Assembly (NCBI GenBank): GCA_963836195.1
Contig: CAWIIX010000010.1
Span: forward strand, 1-64,000
Reading direction: 5' to 3'
From: Trebonia sp963836195
Lineage (GTDB): Bacteria > Actinomycetota > Actinomycetes > Streptosporangiales > Streptosporangiaceae
Length of the DNA stretch: 64,000 bases
A program made the position numbers and the translations under genes. Positions within the stretch are counted from its first letter, which is position 1; every line of letters begins with the position of its first letter. Shown here one piece after another: positions 40,807 to 50,623 of the stretch. A model generated the notes under the pieces. The model worked only from the letters and a program-made list of their open reading frames with translations. It was not told the origin of the DNA and did not search any database.

Positions 40807-42438
40807 ATGTTGGGGCTGCGTGTAATACACAGCGTGAGCATTAGCAGTAGGCCGGACACCCATCCGCATTCACCGGACGTCAGTGATCCGGCTCGGATCC
40901 GGGTGCCCTGGCATCCCTTGCCCGCCTGGCGCCAAGGCGCGCCCCGTGCGGTACGGCTGGCCGCGGCGCTGGCCGGCCTCGCGGTGATCATCACGTACGT
41001 GGTTATCGCGCTGAGCCGGCTCACCTATCCGTTCACCATCGAATGGCTCGAGAGCAACTCTCTCGTTGAGGTGCACCGCATCCTGGCCGGCCAGCCGCTG
41101 TACCCGGCGCCGACCGCCGGCTACGTCCCGGACGGCTACCCGCCGCTCTACTTCGCCGTGTCGGCCGCGGCCGCCAGCGTGCTCGGCGTCTCTTACCTGC
41201 CGCTGCGGCTGGTGTCGCTGGTGTCCTCGCTTGTCTGTTTCGCCGTGCTCGGCCGGCTGGTCCAGCGGGAGACGGGAAGCGCCGCGGCCGGGACCGCCGC
41301 CGCCGGGGTGTTCGCCTCGGTCTACTTCGCCACGCACACCTGGTTCGACGTCGGCCGGGTCGACTCGCTGTTCCTAGCGCTCAGCATCGGCGGCCTGTAC
41401 GCCGCCCGGTGGATGAGCCGTACTCGCGGCGCCATCGCGTGCGGGGCGCTGCTGGCCGCCGCGGCGCTCACCAAGCAGACCGGGATCGCCGAGGGGATTG
41501 TGCTGCTCGCCGCGCTGGCGTTCGGCCCGCGCCGCAGGCTCGCCGGCGTCGCCGCGCTGACCGAAGTCGCGGTGCTCGGCATCAGCACGCTCGTGCTCGG
41601 GCTCGGCAGCGGCGGCTGGTACGTCTACTACGTCTTCCAGCTGATGAGCGAGCACGCGCTGAACGACAGCGCCATCGGCGGGTTCTGGATCCAAATCCTG
41701 TCCGTCATGGGAGTCGCCGCGTGCGCCGCGCTGATCGGCGTCCGGCGGGCGCCGCTGGTGCTGCTGGCGGGCTGCGGCACCCTGGTGGTCGAGAGCTATG
41801 CCACGCTGGTGCACAGCGGCGGTGACGTCAACGACCTGCTGCCCGCGTGCCTGGCGGTGGCACTGCTCGCGGGCCTGGGGATGGGTCGCCAGCGGGCCTG
41901 GTGGGTTGCCGGAGTGTCCGGCCTGCTGGTGCTCGCCCAGACGGTGTGGCTACTGAGCGGCTTCCATCCCGCCCAGGCGATCCCCACCGGCGCCGACCGG
42001 GCGGTCGGGGCGCGGTTCACGGCGGGCCTGCGCGCGCTCGGCGGTACCGTCGCGATCCCCGGTGACCCAGGGCTGAACCTGCTGGCGGGGATGACGCCGG
42101 CCGCCGCGCACGAGGACGCGTCGTACGACGTGCTGCGGGGCTCGGACCCGACCGCGATCACGAGCTTCTCCGGCAGCGTCGAGCACGCGATCAGCACCTA
42201 CCAGTACAGCGCGATCATCCTGGATAGCCAGACCCCACCGGCGGGCTACAAGCCCTGGCTGTCCCTGTACTACCGCGAGTGCCCGCAGCCGGTGCTTTCC
42301 GATGTCCCGGCGGCCGAGTTCCGCCCGGTCGAGGGAGGCGTCAAGTCCCGCCCGCTCGCGCTATGGCTTCCCCAGGGCCGGGGTTCCTGCCCGGCCGCCG
42401 GCAGCCTCCTCGATGGATCCGGTAAGGAGACTCCGTAG
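40807..42438 (+). CDS. Membrane glycosyltransferase-like protein (GT-C fold)
   Basis: 543 residues with about ten hydrophobic helices. After the first helix comes FTIEWLESNSLVEVHRILAGQPLY, the acidic first extracytoplasmic loop characteristic of GT-C (ArnT/PMT/mannosyltransferase) enzymes, and PDGYPPLYFAVSA. The C-terminal 120 residues are extracytoplasmic. Probably transfers sugar from a lipid-linked donor. ATG 40807 or GTG 40834 as start. First gene of a three-gene operon. Confidence 0.75.
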   Translation: MLGLRVIHSVSISSRPDTHPHSPDVSDPARIRVPWHPLPAWRQGAPRAVRLAAALAGLAVIITYVVIALSRLTYPFTIEWLESNSLVEVHRILAGQPLYPAPTAGYVPDGYPPLYFAVSAAAASVLGVSYLPLRLVSLVSSLVCFAVLGRLVQRETGSAAAGTAAAGVFASVYFATHTWFDVGRVDSLFLALSIGGLYAARWMSRTRGAIACGALLAAAALTKQTGIAEGIVLLAALAFGPRRRLAGVAALTEVAVLGISTLVLGLGSGGWYVYYVFQLMSEHALNDSAIGGFWIQILSVMGVAACAALIGVRRAPLVLLAGCGTLVVESYATLVHSGGDVNDLLPACLAVALLAGLGMGRQRAWWVAGVSGLLVLAQTVWLLSGFHPAQAIPTGADRAVGARFTAGLRALGGTVAIPGDPGLNLLAGMTPAAAHEDASYDVLRGSDPTAITSFSGSVEHAISTYQYSAIILDSQTPPAGYKPWLSLYYRECPQPVLSDVPAAEFRPVEGGVKSRPLALWLPQGRGSCPAAGSLLDGSGKETP

Positions 42439-43880
42439 TGAGATGGCGTGTGCGTGGACTTCCCAGCCTTCGCGGTCGGTTGCGCTGGTCGCTCTGGCGT
42501 GGCCTGATCCGCGGCCCATGGCTGGCCACGGTCTCGGCTCTGCGGGCGGCGGCGTCCGCTGTGGTGGCCGCGGCGTCCGGTCTGATGGCGAAGGCGCGCC
42601 TGGCCGGTCCTCCGCCCGGGCCGACCCGCCGGTCGTTCTGGCGCAGCCCGATCCGCGGCCCGTGGCTGACGTCGGTGTTCGGCCTGATGCTGCTGGCGAC
42701 GATCCCGGTGATGTTCGTGACCGGCCTGCTGTCCTACGCCGCCTACAACCCCGATCTCAGCCCGGTCAACGACACGACGCCCGGCAAGGGGCTGCTCGGG
42801 TTCTACCTCTTCTCCTGGCCTACCCATCCGGTCTGGCTCTACCGGCTCAACCAGGGCGTGCACGTCACCCTCGGGCTGATGCTGGTGCCGATCCTGCTGT
42901 TCAAGCTCTGGTCGGTGCTGCCGAAGCTGTTCGAATGGCCGCCGCTGCGCTCGCCCGCGCACCTGCTGGAACGGGCGTCGCTGTTCCTGCTCGTCGGCGG
43001 GGCGGGGTTCGAGTTCGTGACCGGGATCCTGAACATCCAGACCTGGTACAAGTTCCCCGGGTCCTTCTACCCGCTCCATTTCTACGGTGCCTGGGTGTTC
43101 ACCGCGGGCTTCGTCGTGCACGTGGGCCTCAAGCTGCCGGCCATGATCAGCGCGCTGCGCAGCCGCAGCATGATCGGGGAGCTGCGGACCAGCCTCGCCC
43201 GGACCCGCCCTGAGCCGCTGGACGCCGGGTACCTGGTCAGCCCCGCGCCCGCCGCCCCGACGATCTCCCGGCGCGGTGTGCTGGCCTTCGCGGGGGCGGG
43301 TTCTTTGCTTGTCGGGCTGCTGACCGTGGGCCAGTCCATTGGCGGGCCGTTGCGACGCACGGCGCTGCTCGCGCCGCACGGCCAGGACGTCAGCGGCGGG
43401 CCGGGCGATTTCCAGGTCAACAAGACCGCGGCCGAAGTCGGAATCACCGCGTCGGAGACCGGCGCGACCTGGCGGCTTACGGTCGGGAACGGCGGCCAGG
43501 CGGCCGAGAACCCGGTCGTGCTCAGCCGCGCTGACCTGCTCCGCATGGAGCAGCACAGCGCCAGCCTGCCGATCGCGTGCGTCGAAGGCTGGTCCACCGA
43601 CAACCAGGCCTGGACCGGTGTCCGGCTGCGCGACCTCGCCCGGATGGCCGGCGTCATTCTCCCGGCCAGCGTCCTGGTGCAATCCCTGCAGAACGGCGGC
43701 GCGTTTGGCCAGACCATCCTGTCGACCGGCCAGATCATGGACCCGGAGTCGCTGCTCGCCCTGCGCGTCAACGGCGCGGATCTCACGCCTGACCACGGGT
43801 ACCCGGCCAGGGTGATCGTGCCCGCCATCCCGGGCGTGCACAACACCAAGTGGGTCGCCAGCCTGACCTTCCAGGCATAA
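42438..43880 (+). CDS. Membrane cytochrome-b-like domain fused to sulfite-oxidase-fold molybdopterin domain
   Basis: 480 residues. The N-terminal 270 hold about five helices of a cytochrome b561/DUF4405-like membrane anchor with candidate haem His in PTHPVWLYRLNQGVHVTLG and PLHFYGAWVFTAGFVVHVG. From about 320 a molybdopterin-binding SuoX/YedY-fold domain follows, with the Mo-ligating Cys in LPIACVEGWSTDNQAWTG and HGYPARVIVPAIPG. It would couple oxidation or reduction of an extracytoplasmic substrate to the quinone pool. Starts one base inside the upstream stop. Confidence 0.83.
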   Translation: MRWRVRGLPSLRGRLRWSLWRGLIRGPWLATVSALRAAASAVVAAASGLMAKARLAGPPPGPTRRSFWRSPIRGPWLTSVFGLMLLATIPVMFVTGLLSYAAYNPDLSPVNDTTPGKGLLGFYLFSWPTHPVWLYRLNQGVHVTLGLMLVPILLFKLWSVLPKLFEWPPLRSPAHLLERASLFLLVGGAGFEFVTGILNIQTWYKFPGSFYPLHFYGAWVFTAGFVVHVGLKLPAMISALRSRSMIGELRTSLARTRPEPLDAGYLVSPAPAAPTISRRGVLAFAGAGSLLVGLLTVGQSIGGPLRRTALLAPHGQDVSGGPGDFQVNKTAAEVGITASETGATWRLTVGNGGQAAENPVVLSRADLLRMEQHSASLPIACVEGWSTDNQAWTGVRLRDLARMAGVILPASVLVQSLQNGGAFGQTILSTGQIMDPESLLALRVNGADLTPDHGYPARVIVPAIPGVHNTKWVASLTFQA

Positions 43881-43881
43881 C

Positions 43882-44412
43882 ATGCGCCGGCTCCTGCGCT
43901 GGTACGGCGCCAACCCGCTCCACCTGCTCACCTTGCTCGGCAGCTTCGCGCTCGCCGGGTACGCCGCCATCCAGTGGCTTTCGCTGGACGTCTTCGGCAT
44001 CGCCGTCTGGTTCGTCGCCGCCGTCATCGGGCACGATTTGCTCCTGATGCCGCTGTACACGCTGGCCGACAGGTCCGCGGCGTCGGTCTTCCGGCGCATC
44101 CCGCCGAAACTGCCCACGGTGCAGTGGATCAACTACCTGCGCGTCCCCGTCGTGCTGTCCGGCCTGCTGCTCCTCATCTGGTTCCCGCTGATCCTCCGGC
44201 TGCCCACCGGTTTCCAGGCCGCCACGACCCTGTCGCTGAACCCCTACCTCTGGCACTGGCTCGCGGTGACCGGAGCCCTGTTCCTGCTGTCTGCCGCCGC
44301 GCTCGCCCTGCGACTGCGCACCGGTCGTCGTGGCCCGCCTGAAGGGCCTCCATCCGGCCCGGAAATCGCCGGTCCGCGGCCGGACGAGACACCTGGTCAC
44401 GGCTCCGCTTGA
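43882..44412 (+). CDS. Membrane protein of unknown function
   Basis: 176 residues, four helices (LHLLTLLGSFALAGYAAI, VFGIAVWFVAAVIGHDLLLMPLY, VPVVLSGLLLLIWFPLIL and WLAVTGALFLLSAAALALRL) and a Pro-rich cytoplasmic tail. It starts one base after the stop of the molybdopterin protein, so it is probably an accessory membrane subunit of that system. No motif recognised. Confidence 0.72.
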   Translation: MRRLLRWYGANPLHLLTLLGSFALAGYAAIQWLSLDVFGIAVWFVAAVIGHDLLLMPLYTLADRSAASVFRRIPPKLPTVQWINYLRVPVVLSGLLLLIWFPLILRLPTGFQAATTLSLNPYLWHWLAVTGALFLLSAAALALRLRTGRRGPPEGPPSGPEIAGPRPDETPGHGSA

Positions 44413-44645
44413 CGTGAGATGTGATCCCGGACCGGCCGCCGCGACAGGTGGCAGTGGTGCCGGACGTTTCGTTCACAGTCGTTGCTTCGGGCAAGTGGAT
44501 GCCATTTGCCTAGTATATGTGTTCTAATAGACGGCAAGCCGGCCTCCGTGGCAGCAGCCGATCCGTCGCCGCAGGCGGACGGCAAGATCCGCGCCGCCGG
44601 TACGGCCGGGATCGGAGCCGCAAGAAGCAGTCGAGGGTGATCGTA

Positions 44646-45653
44646 ATGCCTGAATTCGAAAATAATATCTATACAGATGCTGACAGACTGGCCATCCTGG
44701 AAAACCGGGCCGCAGAGCTTGAAAGGCTGCTGCTGCTGGTCACGCGCCCGGAGGGCGCTGCCCGGCCGAATGCGGGCGTGCCGTACGCCGTGCCCGAGGG
44801 CGGCAAGCGCCACGCCGGTGCTTTCAAGGGCGGTGGCTCCGGGGGCGGCGCTCCTGCGGCCGACGGACGGACGGAGGCGCTGATCAACCGGGGGCGGCTG
44901 GGCTCTCGCCGGCCGCGGCGCCGACGACTGCTCGCACCCTGGCGGCTGATCGCGGCGGGGATGGTCGCGCTGCTCACCGGGGTCGTCGTGGCCCTGGTCG
45001 CAACGCGCGGTTCGGGCCCGGCCTGGCCGGCCAGCGTGGCGACGGTCCAGGCCGAGATCGAGCAGGCCTGCGCGAACCCTGATGTGGTGGCCGAGCCCAG
45101 CGGGTTGAACTTCGCCTGCGCCAAGGACACCAACCAGGTGCTGTGGGTATTCGCCTTGCTTACCAGTGGCGACAATCCGAACTTCGTCGACCAGTCAACC
45201 GGCCGCGAGGGATTGGAGCCGGTCCAGCCGGCGCAGGGCGGCGACATCGCCTGGTCCCTCAACCTGCATCACCCGTACGACCCCGCGAACCCCGTCGACA
45301 GCCTCGTCGTCGCCGCGCGGGCGATCAACAACATCGTCAGCGGTGCCGCCCTGACCTCCCCCGCCGGGAGCGCGCTGATTGAGCCGGGTCTGGAGAGCAA
45401 GGCGGCGAACTGCCAGCGGTACACCGGCTCAGGGAAGCTGGCCACCAGGCCGGGCTACCCACCGGTATGCGCGTCACCGGTTACCAGCGCTTCCGGGCAG
45501 GCGGCGCTGGTGAGCGACGCGTTCCAGCAGTGGATGGACGGCACCCCGTCCCGGATCGCGAGGGAGGCAGGCGTGCTGTTCGGGAACGCCGACAATCCCG
45601 GCAGCCCCCAGGCCCGAGCCATTCTCGCCGGTCTGCCCGCATCCGGCGGGTAG
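44646..45653 (+). CDS. Hypothetical single-pass membrane protein
   Basis: 335 residues: short coiled coil (ADRLAILENRAAELERLLLLV), a Gly/Arg-rich linker, one membrane helix at about residues 101-122 (LIAAGMVALLTGVVVALVA), and an extracytoplasmic domain with four spaced Cys (QACANPD, NFACAKD, ANCQRYT, PVCASPV) that could form two disulfides. ATG 44646 lies after an AT-richer stretch. Family not recognised. It is followed by a cell-wall hydrolase gene, a pairing reminiscent of conjugation or secretion loci. Confidence 0.6.
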   Translation: MPEFENNIYTDADRLAILENRAAELERLLLLVTRPEGAARPNAGVPYAVPEGGKRHAGAFKGGGSGGGAPAADGRTEALINRGRLGSRRPRRRRLLAPWRLIAAGMVALLTGVVVALVATRGSGPAWPASVATVQAEIEQACANPDVVAEPSGLNFACAKDTNQVLWVFALLTSGDNPNFVDQSTGREGLEPVQPAQGGDIAWSLNLHHPYDPANPVDSLVVAARAINNIVSGAALTSPAGSALIEPGLESKAANCQRYTGSGKLATRPGYPPVCASPVTSASGQAALVSDAFQQWMDGTPSRIAREAGVLFGNADNPGSPQARAILAGLPASGG

Positions 45654-45772
45654 CGGCGAAGAGCGTGGCACCGGAGGCGAGCGCGGGGTGGAAGGAGAGT
45701 CAGCGACCGAGAAGCAATCTGACCCCCAGAAGCAGGTACACGGCTGGAGTCGGCGACGGGGAGGAGGCACCC

Positions 45773-48145
45773 GTGAGCGTCGCTAGGAAGGCATGGTGGC
45801 AGCAGGCGACGGCGCTTGTCACCGTGAGCGCCGGCGGTATCATCACCGGGTTCAACTTCGTTCCGGACGCCGCGACGCTGACCACGCCAGCCAGCGTGCC
45901 GCTGCACCAGCTCGCGCTCGAGCAGGCGGCACAGCCCGACACGGCCTTGAAGGCAGCCGCCAGCGACGCACAGCTGCGCGCGGCGGTCGTCAACGTGGCC
46001 CGCTACTACCTCAAGCTCGCCCGGACCAAGACGCCCGCCCAGATGGAGGCGCTGATCTGGGGCGAGGTCAGCAGTGACGGCACCGACCACGGGCCCACCT
46101 GCGCCGCGTTCGCCAGTCTCACCCTCGAACTGGCCGCCCAGACGACGGGGCTGCGCAGCTGGGTCACCGGAGGGACCACCTATCCCTGGCCGCTGCCGGC
46201 CTGGGCGGACGTGCGAGTTGACACCAGCCCGGCCTCGCCGCAGATCACCTCCGTGGTGGCCGACGCGCACACGCACGGACGCTGGCGCCCGCTCGGCGAC
46301 GGCTACGTCCCTCAGCCCGGCGACTGGGTCGCTTACGACGGCCACGTCGCGGTCGTCGCCACCTACGTCGGCGGGGTCCTCGACACCATCGCCGCCGACT
46401 CTCTACCCGACCTCACCGTCAACGCCCACTCCTCTTCCGCACCGTTCGCGGACCAGGGCATCGTCGGCTTTGTCGACAATGGCAACCTCCAGCTCGCAAT
46501 GGGCGACACGTTTGGTCAGGCCGTCAAGACAGGGCCGCAGTCAGGCGGCACAGCCCCGGCTAACGCCAAGGCTGCTCCCGCGACGGCGAAGGCACCGGCT
46601 GCAGCCACCGCCGCGGTCCCCGGCCTGCCCGACGCGCGAGCGCTCGCGGGGACGGGCGGTATTCCCGGCGCTGGCCCCGCCGCGGGGAACGGCGGCGCGG
46701 GCGAGCCAGCGACGGCGGCAGTGCCCGGAGTCCTCGCCACCGGCCAGCTCCTCGGCCAGCCCGCCGCGAGTACCGCGCCGCGGCCCAAGTCGCCCACGTC
46801 CGATCCGGCGAACGTAAAGCGCGCGCCTGCCAAGCCATCCCAGTCGGCCATGCCGGCACCGGCCACGTCCCCGTCGTCCGCCAGTTCGTCCCGGAAGCAG
46901 TACGCCACGCCGGGGACGCGGAACCAGCAGGCGTTCATCAGCCGGGTCGCGCCCGGCGCCGTCGCCGCCCAGCAGCGCCTTGGCGTACCCGCAGCGGTGA
47001 CGATCGCCCAGGCGATCGAGGAGTCCGCCTGGGGCCAGAGCAGCCTCGCAGCCCGGTACCACAACCTGTTCGGGATCAAGGGCACCGGGCCCGCTGGAAG
47101 CGTCACCCTGCCGACTCAGGAGTACGAGAATGGCAGCTGGGTCACTATAGGCGCACAGTTTGCCGTCTATCACAACGACGCCGAGTCCATCGCGGGCCAC
47201 GCCGAACTCCTGGCCACCAGCGGCTACTACGGCCGTGCGATGGCCGACCGCGCTTACCCGGACGCGTTTGCCAACAGTCTCACCGGCGTCTACGCCACCG
47301 ACCCCGACTACGGCGCCAACCTCATCGCCCTGATGAAGCTCTACAACCTCTACCAGTTCGACACGACCCCGACGGCCACGCCCCCCGCCAGCCCGGCGCC
47401 TGCGCCTTCGCAATCCAGCGGCGCGGCCAGCGCCAGCATCCCCGGCGTCATCTCCCCCGGGAAGCTCATTCCCGGGGCTACCGATCCGGCCCGACAGGCC
47501 CCCGGCCATACGACGAGCGTCGTCACGACCGCGTACATCAGCCCCGCGCCCGCCGCCAGCAGGCGCGGCCTCAGGGTCGCCGCCCGATACCAGGCGGACC
47601 TGCCGCAGACGGTGACGACCGCCCTGTTTGCCACTGCCAAAGGACCCCTGGGCCGGGGCGAGCACCTGTACCGCGACGTGGCCGCGACCACGGACGGCAG
47701 CTGGAAGCTGCTGGCGGCCACCGACTGGATGCAGTGCAAGGCCGACCCCCGCTACTCACCCGTGCAAGGCGAGAAACTCGGAACCGTCAACGCTGACGGT
47801 ACCTCCTACCCCACCAAGACCGCCGCCCTCGCCCAGTGTGCGGCCGACCTCATCGAACTGTCCGCCGCGGTCTACGGTATCGACCTCACCGCCCGCCGCC
47901 CGCTCTCCGTCCGGGAGCTCGCCGCCGCGTTCGCCGCGTTCCGCTGGGGTGCCCTCCTCAAGCGACACGGCGTGTCCCCGATGGAATTCCCCTACTCGGT
48001 AGCCGGACTTACCGCCGCGCACCAGAAGATGCACTGGCCGCCCATCAACGACTCAGGCGCACCCGACCGGCCCGGCGCCCGCTTCCGCCAGCCGTTCGGC
48101 GCGGTCCCGGTGGTTCTCAGTCTTGGCTACCCAGCCACCGACTAA
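45773..48145 (+). CDS. Cell-wall hydrolase with CHAP-like and GH73 domains
   Basis: 790-residue exported protein. GTG 45773 (GAGGAGG upstream) opens a short hydrophobic segment (ATALVTVSAGGIITGF). A CHAP/amidase-like domain at about 70-230 has a candidate Cys in HGPTCAAFASL and His in PGDWVAYDGHVAVVATY. After an Ala/Pro linker, a GH73 glucosaminidase domain at about 382-530 carries the catalytic Glu in IAQAIEESAWGQSS and the YHNLFGIKG motif. A further linker leads to an unrecognised C-terminal domain (597-790). It probably cuts both peptide and glycan bonds of peptidoglycan, as do wall-penetrating enzymes of transfer systems. Confidence 0.8.
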   Translation: MSVARKAWWQQATALVTVSAGGIITGFNFVPDAATLTTPASVPLHQLALEQAAQPDTALKAAASDAQLRAAVVNVARYYLKLARTKTPAQMEALIWGEVSSDGTDHGPTCAAFASLTLELAAQTTGLRSWVTGGTTYPWPLPAWADVRVDTSPASPQITSVVADAHTHGRWRPLGDGYVPQPGDWVAYDGHVAVVATYVGGVLDTIAADSLPDLTVNAHSSSAPFADQGIVGFVDNGNLQLAMGDTFGQAVKTGPQSGGTAPANAKAAPATAKAPAAATAAVPGLPDARALAGTGGIPGAGPAAGNGGAGEPATAAVPGVLATGQLLGQPAASTAPRPKSPTSDPANVKRAPAKPSQSAMPAPATSPSSASSSRKQYATPGTRNQQAFISRVAPGAVAAQQRLGVPAAVTIAQAIEESAWGQSSLAARYHNLFGIKGTGPAGSVTLPTQEYENGSWVTIGAQFAVYHNDAESIAGHAELLATSGYYGRAMADRAYPDAFANSLTGVYATDPDYGANLIALMKLYNLYQFDTTPTATPPASPAPAPSQSSGAASASIPGVISPGKLIPGATDPARQAPGHTTSVVTTAYISPAPAASRRGLRVAARYQADLPQTVTTALFATAKGPLGRGEHLYRDVAATTDGSWKLLAATDWMQCKADPRYSPVQGEKLGTVNADGTSYPTKTAALAQCAADLIELSAAVYGIDLTARRPLSVRELAAAFAAFRWGALLKRHGVSPMEFPYSVAGLTAAHQKMHWPPINDSGAPDRPGARFRQPFGAVPVVLSLGYPATD

Positions 48146-48149
48146 GAGC

Positions 48150-48420
48150 TTCGATGCATGCGCGGTTTCGCCAACGCCATGGCCCGCGGCGGTGGCGGCT
48201 GCTCGCGCTCGGCCCTGCCCAACCCGGCCAGCGTGAAAACACTGGCCAGCTGGCCTTCGCGGACCCGGTCCCTTGCTGCGCAGGCCCTTGGAGTAGGCGC
48301 GCACCGCGGTGCCGTCCACGGATCCCGAGCCGTCCCAGTATTCGTTTTGCGGCCTCGGCCTTGCGCGACGCTTCGGCCCCACCTCGGTATCGGCGTGTCC
48401 GCGGGCGATTCCCGACCATG
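48150..48420 (-). pseudogene. Possible transposase remnant
   Basis: Minus-strand frame 48053-48382 contains YWDGSGSVDGTAVRAYSKGLRSKGP, similar to the Asp-Gly/Ala-Thr-xVRxYxKG segment of some actinobacterial DDE transposases. It is followed by Arg-rich sequence in several frames with no further match. No inverted ends or target duplications were found. Low confidence. Confidence 0.3.
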
Positions 48421-48474
48421 CCGTAATCCTGACGGAAAACCAGTCGGGATCAACCCCCGCAGCAGACGGTCAAA

Positions 48475-49137
48475 TCAGCTCCGGTCGGCGGCGCCCGCGC
48501 CTTCCAGGAACCGCAGCACTGCCAGGACCCGCCGATGGTCGCCTTCGGTCGGGGACAGGTCCAGCTTGGTGAAGATGCTGTTGATGTGCTTGGCCACCGC
48601 GCTCTCGCTGACCACCAGGCATTCGGCGATGCCGGCATTGGAGCGGCCTTCGGCCATCAGGGACAGTACTTCGCGCTCCCGGGCGGTCAGCCGGTCCGTC
48701 GGGCGGTCTTGGCGGCGCAGTAGCAGTTGGGCTACCACCTCCGGATCGAGGGCAGTCCCGCCCGCAGCGACCCGGCGCAGCGCCTCCAGGAACACGTCCA
48801 CGTCCGCGACCCGGTCCTTCAGGAGATAGCCGATACCGGTCGTCTGGGTGGCCAGCAGGTCCGCGGCGTAGCGCTCCTCGACGTACTGCGACAGCACCAT
48901 GATTGCCGTCTCCGGCCATTGGCGTCGGATCACCAGGGCCGCGCGGATGCCCTCGTCGGTGAAGGACGGCGGCATCCGCACGTCCGCGATCACCAGTTCT
49001 GGGCGGTGCTGCTCCACCGCGGTCAGCAGCGCGTCCGCGTCGTGCACCGCCGCCACCACCTCGAATCCGGTGGTTTCCAGCAGCTTGGTCAGTCCGGCGC
49101 GCAGGAGGACCGAGTCCTCGGCGATCACGGTTCGCAT
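48475..49137 (-). CDS. NarL/LuxR-type response regulator
   Basis: 220 residues: receiver (VIAEDSVLLRAGLTKLLE, Asp in LVIADVRMPP, Lys in GYLLKDRVAD) and a GerE/LuxR helix-turn-helix (LTAREREVLSLMAEGRSNAGIAECLVVSESAVAKHINSIFTKLDL). Downstream of and overlapping its histidine kinase by 13 bases. Confidence 0.94.
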   Translation of the reverse strand: MRTVIAEDSVLLRAGLTKLLETTGFEVVAAVHDADALLTAVEQHRPELVIADVRMPPSFTDEGIRAALVIRRQWPETAIMVLSQYVEERYAADLLATQTTGIGYLLKDRVADVDVFLEALRRVAAGGTALDPEVVAQLLLRRQDRPTDRLTAREREVLSLMAEGRSNAGIAECLVVSESAVAKHINSIFTKLDLSPTEGDHRRVLAVLRFLEGAGAADRS

Positions 49138-50449
49138 GGCAGGTTTACCTTAATCGTCGTCGGTCCGCCGAGCGGGCTGCTGATCCCGAAGCTACCGTCC
49201 ACCGATGCGGCCCGCTGCGCCAGGCCGGTCAGGCCGGTGCCCCGGCTCGCGTCCGCGCCGCCGATCCCGTCGTCCGTTACCGTGATCCGCAGCACCGTGC
49301 CGTCCAAGCGCACGTCCACCTGCACCGCCGTGGCTCGGGCGTGCTTGTTCACGTTGGCCAGGGCCTCGGAGACGATGAAGTACCCCACCGCCTCCACCGT
49401 AGGCGAGACCCGGCGCGGCACGTCCACGCTCAGCCGCACCGGCACCGGGGAGCGCGCGGCGATACCGGACAGCGCCGCGTCGAGGCCGCGGTCTTCGAGC
49501 ACCACCGGGTGCAGTCCGCGCACCAGCTCCCGTAGCTCGGTCAGCGCCTCCTTGGCCTCCTCGTGCGCTTCCTGCAAAGCCCGTCGGGCCGGCTCTGACA
49601 GCTCGTCCGCCAGGGTCGCCCGGGCCAGGCCGAGGTTCATCGCCAGCGAGACCAGCCGCTGCTGTGCGCCATCGTGCAGGTCACGCTCGATCCGGCGGCG
49701 CTCGACGTCGGCCGCGTCGACCGCACCGGCCCGGCTCTCGGTCAGCTTCGCCACCCGCTGGGCCAGCTTCTCCGCCCGGCTCGGGCCGAGCAGGTCGGCG
49801 GCCGCCCGGGTGTCCATCCGCACCGCTGCCGAGACGATCCACGGGCTCAAGTACACCAGCACCACGCTGAGCAGCACGAACCAGATCTCCGCGCCGTCCC
49901 AGACACGCTGGCCCGCGTAGCGGAACACGCCGACGGCGGTGCACAGCGCGAGCACCGCCGACGTCGCCAAGCCGATCAGCGCGGCGGCCCAGAGCAGGCC
50001 GCCGAGCAGGCCGAGCAGGTTCACGGCCGGGCCGACGACCAGGTGGTAGCACGCCTGCCGCCAGGTGCGCGGCGAGCGCAGGCGATCGCGCAGCGCCGAC
50101 CACACGCCGCCGGAGGAGTCCGGGGACCGCTCGAGCGTCGGCGGCCTCGGGATCCGCACCCCGAGCACCTCGTAGAAGCACGCCCGGCGCGGCACCGTCA
50201 GCCACGGGCAGAGCGCCACCGCCGCCGCAACCGAGACGAACATGCAGGTGAGCACGGCCGGCAACGAAATCGGCAGTCGTAGAAGGTCCAGGTCCATGGC
50301 AGCGCCATGACGAGCAGGGGCAGCAGGTTCAGACCCGCGGACAGGACGGTGAACCCCAGATCGCGCCAGGTCCGGCGGGCCCACGGGCTGGCCAGGACGC
50401 TGCGGAGCCCTCTCGCTCCCGATTCGGTGTCGGTGGTGCCGGAGCTCAT
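49125..50449 (-). CDS. NarL-type sensor histidine kinase, frameshift near the N-terminus
   Basis: The main frame (from ATG 50297) has a sensor region with four helices, HisKA_3 ERDLHDGAQQRLVSLAMNLGLA, and HATPase motifs IVSEALANVNKHA and DDGIGG. The usual N-terminal part lies in another frame: ATG 50449 reads MSSGTTDTESGARGLRSVL and the first helix LLPLLVMALPW, then shifts near 50296. Joined, the protein has the normal length of about 440 residues. Either an indel error or a kinase lacking its first helix. Partner of the LuxR-type regulator. Confidence 0.82.
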
Positions 50450-50623
50450 GGAGCCCACCGTATAAGGCCTGATCACCACTGGTCCATGTCGCTACCTACC
50501 GCTTGCGGCTGTACCCAGCACCAGCCCGAAGACGGAAAGCCACGCTACTGATTCACCGGCCGGTGGCGGCCAGAGTGGTTCCCGGCCCGAACGATCGGGC
50601 GGCGAGACAAGGAGACCACTGTC

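Noticed and set aside
42270..44132. 620-codon minus-strand frame
   Set aside because: Shadow of the molybdopterin fusion gene; no homology and repetitive composition.
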